DNA from: an uncultured Lactobacillus sp.
GTDB lineage: Bacteria > Bacillota > Bacilli > Lactobacillales > Lactobacillaceae
Direction: 5' to 3'
NCBI GenBank assembly: GCA_937874695.1
Contig: CALNAJ010000004.1
Location: 1 to 44,801, forward strand
Length of the DNA: 44,801 nucleotides
Positions 1 through 7,427 of the stretch are shown piece by piece (the first letter of the stretch is position 1; every line of letters begins with the position of its first letter). The position numbers were made by a program, and so were the translations under genes. The notes below the pieces were generated by a model. That model made no database searches. It was given only the letters and a program-made list of their open reading frames with translations, and was not told the DNA's origin.

Positions 1-3000
1 TCACTGTCGGAATCGGAATCACTGTCGGAGTCCGAGTCACTGTCAGAATCCGAGTCGCTGTCGGAATCGGAGTCCGAATCTCCTTCAGCCGCGATTGCCA
101 AGTTTGCGTAACTTAACGCATCGTTGGCAGCGCTAGAAGCCTTGTCCTTTGCTGCATGTGCTGCAGAGGCTGCTGTTTGCGCTTGCGAAGCATATTCTTT
201 AGCTGCCGCATTGTCCCCTGCCGCTTCTGCTGACTTAGCGTTGCTATAATTTTCGGCTGCCGTTGATGCAGCTGTTGACGCTTCAGAGGCTGCTGTCGAC
301 GCCGCAGAAGCTGCCGTTTGTGCATCAGCCGCATATGACGCTGCTGACTTGTTATTTCCAGCATACTGATCAGCAACGTTAGCATAGGAACTAGCAACTG
401 CTGCGTAATCGCCAGCAACTGCTGCTGCAGACGCTGCATCTGACGCTGCTGCTTCAGCATCTTCGGAAGTTGTACCATTAACTGTCAGTAAACCAGCACC
501 CAGAGTGGTGGAATTCCCGCCAGAAGTAATCTTCAGGAAGTAGTAGCCCGCCTGACTAGTCTTGATATCGGATAACGAAAGTGTTGCGTTGGTTGCACCG
601 GCAATAGCCGTTTGCGTGCCATTTTCAGTGCTTGCAAAGTACCATTGGTAAGTTGCCGTGTCAGAACTTGTCCCAGCATCAGTAGCTGGTGTCCATTCCA
701 AATCATCCCCGGCATTAACCTTTTGGTCGTTCAACCCACTACCAACTGTGACCACTTTCGTTGCCTTATAAGTGGTTCCATCCGCATTGGTAATAACTGC
801 CGTAATCGTCGTGGTACCCTTCGCATCAGCAACAGTTGTCAACACACCAGATGAATCGATGGTAGCAACTGAAGTATTGCTACTCGTCCAAGTTACATTT
901 CCAGTGGCACTCGATGGATTAGTGTTAGCCACATAGTTCGTCACATCATTCGTGAAGACATAACTATCACCACTAATCTCAATCCCAGTCGCTGGAATTT
1001 CGCTATCGTAAATGTCAACTTCTGCAGTGTTGCTGTAAAGCGTGTCCCCAATCAAACCATATGAAGACTTCGCTTGGAAGATTAACGTTCCAGTAAAGTC
1101 TTTGCTCGTCTTAACCGTCAATGTCGTACTTAATGTTGAAGTTGTAATAAATCCACCGGTCTTGTTAGAAGGCGTTGCTGATTCAATATAGCCTGCCTTT
1201 ACAGCATTTTCGGTGGTCATCCACTTACCGTTTACTTGAACGTACCAAGTTCCTGAGGCCCCAAGGATGTTCCCTAATCCAGAAACCTTAGATGTCGCCG
1301 TCAGTGAAATCGTGTTCCCAGCAACTGTCGTCGTCATTGGCGCTGGTTGTTGCGTATAACCAGAACTTAACGTAATCCCCCAAAGTGTCGAGGCGTTCCC
1401 ACTAGGTTTGCTCTGATAAGTGTTCGTCTTGTTTGAGTAGTTCACTGCATAACTGGCTGCAATCGTTGCATCCGATGCTGCAGCCGTTGCGACAACCGCG
1501 TAGGAAGCGGCTTCGGCAACTGAAGAATCGGCTGCGGCAGCGTAGGAACTCGCTTCAACGAAGTTACCTGCACTAACCGCTGAAGACGCCAACGTCATGT
1601 AGCTAGTAGCTGCTTCAGCTGCTTGATCACCATACGCAGCGTCCAACAAAGCTGACTGTGCGTAGTAAGCTGCTTGAGCCACGTAAGAAGCACCTAAGCT
1701 TGTGTTACTAGGCATCGCATTGGCTAAAGAGTTTGCTACAGATGATGCCGTATTAGCTTCAACAGTTGCTGAAGATGTAATCGCTGCGGCAGAAGAAGCC
1801 AGGGTCGTCGTGTTATCCAGTTGCGCATCAACAATGACCTTTGTTGCTGAACTAGCAGCGGCAGAAGCGGCGTTCAATGCATCTTTGGTGTAAGCCAAGT
1901 TCGTTATTGCTTGGTCATACATCATTTCTGCTGTATCCGCATCGCCTTCTGCAGCGGCCAATGCCGCCGTAGAAGCGGCACTAGATGCTGTTTGTGCTTG
2001 CGCTAATGCTTCAGCAGCGGCGGAAATAGCGGCTTCGTAATACTCAGTTGCTCCCGAGTTGAAGTCAACCGCTGAGGAGTAAGCGTTATTAGCATCGTTA
2101 GCATGAGAACCAGCCACGGTTGCTAAACTCGCTGCCTCGCTGGCTGCAGCCGCTGTTAATTCTGCATAGCTAGATGCCAAGTAGTCATTGGCCTTCGCTT
2201 TTCCCAAAGCTGTGTTCACATGGCCTAATGCGGCATTGGCTGCCGAACTAGCCGTCGTGTTATATGAACTAGCCGTTGAAGCAGCAGCGGCAGCCTCTAA
2301 GGCATAAGAGCTAGCAGCTGAGTAATCTTTAGCAGCTTCAAACGCAGCCGCGTTACTGTATGCGGTGCTTGCTGCTGTAGCGGCACTCGTTGCACTAGCT
2401 GCGTTGCTTGCTGCAATAGCTGCATCCGATTTCGCCATGTTTGCATAAGAAGTCGCTGCGGCAATACCATCAATGTTGGCTACTTCATAAGCATTCGAGA
2501 TGGCGCTGCTGGCATTAGATGCTGCAGCATTTGCCGCATCCGCATAACTTGCCGCTAAGCTGGATGCGTTAGACGCTTGATCCGTGTAATCTCCATTTGC
2601 ATCAGTGACTACAACCGTCAGAACGTTGGAGGCAGCGTTGAAGTCCGTTGATCCAAACTGTGTTGGGTAACTCTTCTTCCCAGATACCACAGCTTGGAAA
2701 TAGTAAGTTCCGGCCGTCGACATCGTGAAAGTATTCGTCGTTGTCGTCTTTTTACCGGTAGTTTGAGTCAACTCATTCCACGTATTGCCATCAGTGGAGA
2801 CGTACCACGTATAAGTCTGAGTTCCAGTCAGTGAGTAGATCCAAATACCACTCACTAAATTGGAAATCTCAGTTGTAATTGTCAAAGTATCGCCCACGGA
2901 GAGCGTATCATCGTTAATCGTTGTTACCAGGGTTGCCCCATTTTTATCAGTGTTTTCACCAGTAACGTGCGTATTGAATTTCTCTGCTAATGCTGCAGCT

Positions 3001-4715
3001 ACCGCAGCATCACTAGCTGCTGACGATGCGAGAGCGGCAGAACTGGCAGCTGCCTTAGCGTAAGAAGTTGCATCCTTAGCTGTGGAAGCATTGGCAGCAT
3101 TCACCGCTGCCGTAGAAGCAGCAGCAGCTGCTGAAGCGGCAACTGTTGCTGAGCTTGCAGCATCGGCAGCGTATAGAACAGATTGGTCACCCTCATACTG
3201 TGCTGCTTCCGAAGCTGAACTGCTAGCAGCTGTTGCGTCAGAGCTGGCATTGCTTGCACTGGCTGCAGCACTATTTGCAATGTTTGAAATTGCTAACGTA
3301 GAAGCTTCCTCAGCCTTTGCCTGTGCGACACTAGTAGCCGTCGTAGCTGTTTCCAAAGTCGTCACAGCTTCACTCGCTAAGCCATTAGCCGTTGACAGAG
3401 CACCCATCGCAGCGTTGTATGCCGTATCGTCCGTAGCGGTTGCAGCAGCTTCGGCGGCATTACTTGCTACCGTCCATGCTTGTGCTGCTTTAGTTGCAGC
3501 ATCGTTTAAGGCTGCAGCGGCACTGCTTGCTTCAGCTGCGGCACTGTTAGCTGCTGAGTAGGCAGATAACGCAGCCGAATTGGTTTTATCATATTGCGTT
3601 GCCGTATAAGCACTACTTGCGGCAGCAGCAGCAGATGCAGCCAATTCATTGGCTGTGCTGGCTGCGGCGTTAACACTAGTGCTAGCACTGCTGACCAAGT
3701 ATACGATCTGTTGTGTTGCAGCATTCCGCGTAGCCATTGCTGCTGAATCTGCCATTGACGCGTATGAGCTCACTTCAGCTGTGTACGACGTTGCCATAGA
3801 CAATGCATTCACGTAAGCCATAGTGTTCGCGCCGACATCCCCGGCGGCACTCCCGGCGGCAATATCGATTGATGCCTGAGAGTACATTGCAGCTAAACTG
3901 TTGTAGTGCTCAACAAATTCGTAAGCTTTTGCAGCCTCCTTGTAGGCGCTCTGTGCAGCACTGTTTGCCGTTTGAACGTCTAACGCATTTTGAGTTTCTA
4001 CAACTGCTGCATAGCTACTTGCCGCACTGGCTGCGGACGAAGCAGCTGCCAAATTAGCAGCTGCTTCCGCATTCTCTGCAGCTGTACCATTATCATTTGC
4101 AGCACTTGATCCGACCGTAGCGCTTTCATACGAAGGCGTTACAACTGCCTTTTTAGTAGTTGCGACCTTGGTCACGACTTTATTCACATTGGTGGTCAAC
4201 GTCACATCTACTTTAGCCGTTGATGCTAAACTAGCAGCAGTGGCCGAATCAGTCACTGCACTTGCAGCACTCGTGGCTTCAGCAGAAGTGCTCGTCGCAC
4301 TCGTAGAACTCGCGGCACTTGAAGATGTTGTTTCTGAATGACTGCTAGTCGCAACTACTTCATCCTCTTGTACGGCAGTTGTCGCAGATGAAGCGGCGCT
4401 AGAAGTAGCTGAAGACTCCGCGCCACTAGCTGAAGAGCTGGCAGCCTCAGATGTTGCTTCAGATGTATTAGTTGATGATGCGTTCGACTCTAGTTCATCC
4501 GCAGCCGCGCCTGCTGAGCTTGCTGCTGATGAAACAACCTGTGCATTACTACTGGTATCGGCTTGACTAGTGCTATCTGCACTTGCAGTCAATGATCCAG
4601 CCCCCAAAAGCGAAAATGATGCCAGTGCAGCGAAGACCCAGGTCTTCCCTACCTTGTACATCTTGTAACGCAGCTTGGGGTCGCCATTAAAAGCTTTATT
4701 CCGCATGAATTTCAC
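1..4715 (-). CDS. Giant Ser/Ala-rich surface adhesin with KxYKxGKxW signal peptide (C-terminus outside window)
   Basis: The reading frame stays open from a GTG at 4715 to the left edge (about 1,571 codons, no stop seen), so the gene is partial. An AAGGAGGA box 9 bases upstream favours the GTG over an in-frame ATG at 4706. Residues 18-26 read KMYKVGKTW, the KxYKxGKxW signal of Ser-rich adhesins, followed by a hydrophobic segment and a likely cleavage after ASA (44-46). Then come a Ser/Thr-rich stretch (about 47-200), Ala/Ser repeats of SYAA/AASSA type (200-585), an Ig-like domain (586-710, TYTWYVSTDGNTW), more Ala/Ser repeats (711-1095), a second Ig-like domain (1109-1234), a Big_2-like domain (1234-1334, VTWTSSNTSVATIDSSG), a third Ig-like domain (1334-1412), Ala/Ser repeats (1413-1544) and Ser-Asp dipeptides to the edge. 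Family knowledge suggests a glycosylated, wall-anchored adhesin; an LPxTG anchor would lie outside the window. The three glycosyltransferases at 7.4-12.2 kb are the obvious modifying enzymes (inference). No accessory secA2/secY2 is visible here. Confidence 0.9.
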   Translation of the reverse strand, partial: MKFMRNKAFNGDPKLRYKMYKVGKTWVFAALASFSLLGAGSLTASADSTSQADTSSNAQVVSSAASSAGAAADELESNASSTNTSEATSEAASSSASGAESSATSSAASSATTAVQEDEVVATSSHSETTSSSAASSTSATSTSAEATSAASAVTDSATAASLASTAKVDVTLTTNVNKVVTKVATTKKAVVTPSYESATVGSSAANDNGTAAENAEAAANLAAASSAASAASSYAAVVETQNALDVQTANSAAQSAYKEAAKAYEFVEHYNSLAAMYSQASIDIAAGSAAGDVGANTMAYVNALSMATSYTAEVSSYASMADSAAMATRNAATQQIVYLVSSASTSVNAAASTANELAASAAAAASSAYTATQYDKTNSAALSAYSAANSAAAEASSAAAALNDAATKAAQAWTVASNAAEAAATATDDTAYNAAMGALSTANGLASEAVTTLETATTATSVAQAKAEEASTLAISNIANSAAASASNASSDATAASSSASEAAQYEGDQSVLYAADAASSATVAASAAAAASTAAVNAANASTAKDATSYAKAAASSAALASSAASDAAVAAALAEKFNTHVTGENTDKNGATLVTTINDDTLSVGDTLTITTEISNLVSGIWIYSLTGTQTYTWYVSTDGNTWNELTQTTGKKTTTTNTFTMSTAGTYYFQAVVSGKKSYPTQFGSTDFNAASNVLTVVVTDANGDYTDQASNASSLAASYADAANAAASNASSAISNAYEVANIDGIAAATSYANMAKSDAAIAASNAASATSAATAASTAYSNAAAFEAAKDYSAASSYALEAAAAASTASSYNTTASSAANAALGHVNTALGKAKANDYLASSYAELTAAAASEAASLATVAGSHANDANNAYSSAVDFNSGATEYYEAAISAAAEALAQAQTASSAASTAALAAAEGDADTAEMMYDQAITNLAYTKDALNAASAAASSATKVIVDAQLDNTTTLASSAAAITSSATVEANTASSVANSLANAMPSNTSLGASYVAQAAYYAQSALLDAAYGDQAAEAATSYMTLASSAVSAGNFVEASSYAAAADSSVAEAASYAVVATAAASDATIAASYAVNYSNKTNTYQSKPSGNASTLWGITLSSGYTQQPAPMTTTVAGNTISLTATSKVSGLGNILGASGTWYVQVNGKWMTTENAVKAGYIESATPSNKTGGFITTSTLSTTLTVKTSKDFTGTLIFQAKSSYGLIGDTLYSNTAEVDIYDSEIPATGIEISGDSYVFTNDVTNYVANTNPSSATGNVTWTSSNTSVATIDSSGVLTTVADAKGTTTITAVITNADGTTYKATKVVTVGSGLNDQKVNAGDDLEWTPATDAGTSSDTATYQWYFASTENGTQTAIAGATNATLSLSDIKTSQAGYYFLKITSGGNSTTLGAGLLTVNGTTSEDAEAAASDAASAAAVAGDYAAVASSYANVADQYAGNNKSAASYAADAQTAASAASTAASEASTAASTAAENYSNAKSAEAAGDNAAAKEYASQAQTAASAAHAAKDKASSAANDALSYANLAIAAEGDSDSDSDSDSDSDSDSDSDSDSDSDS

Positions 4716-4753
4716 TTTTAATCGTCCTCCTTAAGTTGTCTGTGAAATGTTGG

Positions 4754-4791
4754 CTGTAGACATGCCTCCCAGTTCCGCATCATGCCTACAG
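4754..4791 (-). promoter_or_regulatory. Leader hairpin just upstream of the adhesin ribosome binding site
   Basis: CTGTAGACATG (4754-4764) and CATGCCTACAG (4781-4791) form an 11-bp stem with one G-U pair in the minus-strand transcript, with a 16-nt loop. It sits about 24 nt before the AAGGAGGA of the adhesin gene. A second possible stem lies further 5' (4835-4843 with 4871-4880, GAAGAG/CTCTTC core). This suggests a structured 5' leader of about 170 nt; any role in translation control or mRNA stability is inference. Confidence 0.5.
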
Positions 4792-4894
4792 GTTTACAAG
4801 TTAAGTGTAAGTGGTCTATACACTTTTCTACAATGAAGAGTCGCATATATAAACGAGTACCCCCTATGAACGAGCTCTTCAACAAAATCATTTT

Positions 4895-4926
4895 ATCATA
4901 AAATTACTATACATACTGTTTTAAAG
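4895..4926 (-). promoter_or_regulatory. Possible adhesin promoter
   Basis: In an AT-rich stretch the minus strand reads TATGAT (4895-4900), a good -10. The -35 is poor: TAAAAC or an overlapping TTTAAA at a 17-19 nt spacing. It is the best candidate between the adhesin and the left-hand intergenic region, and would give a leader of about 170 nt. Confidence 0.3.
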
Positions 4927-5078
4927 ATAAAATTATTATTGGTCTATCTGAGAAAACGGCGAAAATTGTAAAAGCTCTAATTCTTTAACAGCAGTCTCTA
5001 ATTTTAAGGGCAACTGATTAACTGATTATTTTTAGTGTTTGTGAAAGATTTTTAGCTGTCCTTATCAGTTTGTGAACA

Positions 5079-5186
5079 TTGATATACCAGTGATAGTCTC
5101 GATATGGACTATTGTATATCTTGGAGGGGGGATTTTATATACAACTGACACCATTAACGAATGTGGCTTCGTTAGTTGGCTTTTTT
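5079..5186 (+). ncRNA. Possible orphan small transcript (dyad, GGAGGGGGG tract, intrinsic terminator)
   Basis: A hyphenated dyad occupies 5081-5120: GATATAC (5081-5087) with GTATATC (5114-5120), and GATAGTC (5092-5098) with GACTATT (5107-5113). A purine tract, GGAGGGGGG, follows at 5123-5131. A terminator-like hairpin follows, CCATTAACGAA (5151-5161) with TTCGTTAGTTGG (5168-5179) and then TTTTTT. No annotated plus-strand gene ends here, so the terminator needs its own transcript. A TTGATA at 5079-5084 could be a -35, but the dyad overlaps it. A TTG-started frame at 5121 could encode about 42 residues, but it runs through the terminator, so a coding role is doubtful. Confidence 0.35.
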
Positions 5187-5189
5187 ATC

Positions 5190-5580
5190 CACTTTTATGA
5201 TATTTTGATTAAAAAATCTGTATGGTTTGCTAAATTTCACGACTTTAATTAGCCATAAATTCGTTAATAAAGCAAGTATCCGACTCGCAAATATAGCCCT
5301 AATTCGTGCGCATACGGTTGCATTAAATTGCCAATTTACTCACATTAGTTTAAAAACGTAACATACAAATCGTGGCTGTTCTATCAGCTGATAGCCTGTA
5401 TCATTTTTAGTTTAAACACAAATATCCTCTAAATAGGCGAATTCATTCGTTTTCAAAAATATTTACGCCATTTTAGTTCTCTATGAAATTACCTGTAAGC
5501 CACCATTTGTAACGTCTCAATATTGCGGGTGATTTTTTGATATTTCCAGTATTCCACTCCTTATTAGTTACATAGACAAA
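5190..5580. other. AT-rich intergenic stretch without recognisable gene
   Basis: About 390 bases with no ORF carrying a ribosome binding site and no recognisable RNA gene or repeat. It separates the possible small transcript from the terminator of the matrixin pair. Confidence 0.5.
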
Positions 5581-5582
5581 CC

Positions 5583-5620
5583 AAAAGGACCCAACACTGA
5601 TATTCGCCAATGCTGAGTCC
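5583..5620 (-). terminator. Intrinsic terminator of the matrixin-like gene pair
   Basis: On the minus strand GGACTCAGCA (from 5620) pairs imperfectly with TGTTGGGTCC (to 5587), followed by TTTTGGTTT. It lies just after the stop of the 5629-6498 gene. Confidence 0.7.
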
Positions 5621-5628
5621 CCATCCCA

Positions 5629-6498
5629 CTATTTAGTTGAAAGGTGCCCGTTATTATAGATGACGGTTGTTTGCTGGCCACTCAAGACGGCAGCTCCCAA
5701 TTTGCGTGGATGCTGCCAGCTGATTCCAGCTAGTGCAACTGCTGCTGCATCCATCGGTGTGCTTCGAATTCCCTTGTGGTTAGCCGGTAACATATTCGGT
5801 CCGGTCTCCCAGACACTCATGACTTCAGGTGTAATGTAACCGATCGCCCCGGCGTTACCGCCCGTCTTGCCACCGCCCAACGTCGGAATGCCCAGCGCGT
5901 GCCCCATCTCACGAATCAGCACCGCCTCACAGTTATTCTGATCCTCGGCTGCGGTGAACCCCTTTGTCTGCCAATTTGCCGGGTAGAATTTCATCCCCGT
6001 GCCATCATACTGCTGGCCGCCAATGTATTTATCCTTACTCTTGGCATCATGGATGATTTCATCACTAGCCTTCGCCTTATCGACGACCTGGACAATGTCA
6101 AATCCGGCCACCCGATTCCAAAATTCAGCGGCATCCTTAACCATCGGTGTCGTCATCATCTTGGATTCATTGTGTATCTGTAAGATACCGTCACTCCCCA
6201 TAAAATTTCGGATACTTTTGCCATTCATTTTGTAGACGTGTCGGGTGGCGACCGCATCCAAGCTACGATTACCCGTGTATTTCGTGCCATGAGTCATCCT
6301 GGTAAGCTGTTCAAGCTCTGACTGCTTATAGGTTTTTAAATTGACGATACCATCGACTGTATTCGTCGCCTTTGTCCGCTGATAATAGTGCGCATCATCC
6401 GTCATCGAGGCATTCAGCCGATTCAGCCCCATGAACACACCCGCCACCACGAGTGCTAGGACCAACAGAATCGCCAGCCGTTTCGTTAACTTTGTCAT
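5629..6498 (-). CDS. Membrane-anchored matrixin-like protein with degenerate zinc site (probable pseudoprotease)
   Basis: 289 residues with one N-terminal membrane segment (about 8-25) and an extracellular matrixin-like domain. It is a paralogue of the next gene upstream: both share HYYQRTK, WNR-AG, SDE-IHD and DAAA-ALAG-SWQ-PRKL blocks. The metzincin motif HExxHxxGxxH is broken: the protein reads REMGHALGIPT (196-206), so the first and third zinc-binding histidines are Arg196 and Thr206 (codons CGT and ACG). Glu197, His200 and a Met-turn-like VMSVW remain. The frame is intact, so it is a conserved inactive relative rather than a plain pseudogene. The ATG overlaps the upstream stop by 4 bases (ATGA), with GGGGGAG 6 bases ahead. 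Regulation or substrate capture for its active twin is inference. Confidence 0.85.
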   Translation of the reverse strand: MTKLTKRLAILLVLALVVAGVFMGLNRLNASMTDDAHYYQRTKATNTVDGIVNLKTYKQSELEQLTRMTHGTKYTGNRSLDAVATRHVYKMNGKSIRNFMGSDGILQIHNESKMMTTPMVKDAAEFWNRVAGFDIVQVVDKAKASDEIIHDAKSKDKYIGGQQYDGTGMKFYPANWQTKGFTAAEDQNNCEAVLIREMGHALGIPTLGGGKTGGNAGAIGYITPEVMSVWETGPNMLPANHKGIRSTPMDAAAVALAGISWQHPRKLGAAVLSGQQTTVIYNNGHLSTK

Positions 6499-7361
6499 GA
6501 TTCACTCCCCCGTGGAATTGTTGACGTCAAACGTCCTTGATTGTAAGTTACAGTAGCCATTGGCGTCGTCAGCACCCAGCTGGCCAATTTGCGTGGCTGT
6601 TGCCAGCTCAACCCGGCTAAAGCCAGCGCCGCCGCATCGACCGTTGTACTACGCACGCCCAAGGGATTACGTACCGGTCGCCATGGCGCCATAAACTCAG
6701 TTGTGATAATTCCCGCAGTGGCTGCATTTCCACCCAAGGGCCCGCCACCTAAGTGCGGAATTCCCAAAGCATGCCCAATCTCATGAATCAATGCTGCCTC
6801 CTGCCAATTGTTCCGATCTTTGGCTGAGAGGTTACTTATATGCCAATTTTGAGGGAAAAATATCAAGCCCTGACCATTGTAGGATTGCCGCCCCAAGACG
6901 CCGCGCTGATTTTCATCGTCATGAATCACCTCATCACTTAACCGCTGCCGATCAACAATCTCAACGATTTTCACCCCAGCAAGGCGATTCCAATACGCAG
7001 CTGCGTCTCGAACCATTGCCGTCGTCATGAATTCTGACTTGTTATACAGCTGCAACACACCATCCTGCCCCACAATATTGGGTAACGGCTCCCCATCCAA
7101 CTGATAGGCATACTTTGTCGCGGCGATATCCAGGCTTGTATTGCCATGATATTGGCTACCGTGCGTTAACAGGGTCAGTGCCCTCAATTCTTCCTGTGAA
7201 TAATGCCCCCGTGCAATAGTCCCTCGATTATCAGTTTTAGTCCGCTGATAGTAATGCCGATTGGGACCGCCCACAAAACGCTGCGTGGTCCAATAACCCA
7301 GAAAGCCTAAGAAAATAACGCCTAAAATAACAGCCATCCAAGTTTCTCCAGAACGATGCAT
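6495..7361 (-). CDS. Membrane-anchored matrixin-family zinc metalloprotease
   Basis: 288 residues. An N-terminal hydrophobic segment (about 9-24) probably anchors it with the catalytic domain outside the cell. The full zinc-binding motif HEIGHALGIPH lies at 193-203 (three His ligands, Glu194 as general base) and a Met-turn methionine at about 224 (FMAPW), which defines a metzincin of matrixin type. AAGGGGG lies 7 bases before the ATG. The gene follows the glycosyltransferase block after a terminator and is translationally coupled to its degenerate paralogue. Its neighbours suggest a substrate at the cell surface, perhaps the adhesin, but nothing in the sequence proves it. Confidence 0.85.
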   Translation of the reverse strand: MHRSGETWMAVILGVIFLGFLGYWTTQRFVGGPNRHYYQRTKTDNRGTIARGHYSQEELRALTLLTHGSQYHGNTSLDIAATKYAYQLDGEPLPNIVGQDGVLQLYNKSEFMTTAMVRDAAAYWNRLAGVKIVEIVDRQRLSDEVIHDDENQRGVLGRQSYNGQGLIFFPQNWHISNLSAKDRNNWQEAALIHEIGHALGIPHLGGGPLGGNAATAGIITTEFMAPWRPVRNPLGVRSTTVDAAALALAGLSWQQPRKLASWVLTTPMATVTYNQGRLTSTIPRGSES

Positions 7362-7380
7362 CCGAACACCCCCTTAGATA

Positions 7381-7417
7381 GAAAAACCGCCTAAACAAAG
7401 AACGTTTTTGGCGGTTT
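7381..7417 (-). terminator. Terminator after the glycosyltransferase genes
   Basis: Minus strand AAACCGCC (7417 to 7410) pairs with GGCGGTTT (7391 to 7384) and runs into a U-rich tail. It sits between the glycosyltransferase stop and the protease ribosome binding site, so the proteases need read-through or a promoter inside the upstream gene. Confidence 0.75.
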
Positions 7418-7427
7418 CCTTTCGCTA

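Noticed and set aside
1..90. Short tandem repeats at the window start as a possible CRISPR or satellite
   Set aside because: They translate in frame as a Ser-Asp tract of the adhesin and have no spacer-repeat pattern.
1..4715. Several plus-strand frames of 60-160 residues opposite the adhesin (for example 3082-3561, Ala-rich)
   Set aside because: They mirror the Ala/Ser-rich minus-strand gene, have no ribosome binding sites and end randomly; the minus frame carries the signal peptide and domains.
5121..5249. TTG-started 42-residue frame after GGAGGGGGG as a small toxin-like peptide
   Set aside because: It starts before the purine tract that would be its ribosome binding site and runs through the terminator hairpin; a noncoding transcript is the simpler reading.
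5629..6498. Calling the degenerate matrixin a pseudogene
   Set aside because: The frame, ribosome binding site, membrane anchor and most conserved blocks are intact; only the zinc ligands are lost.
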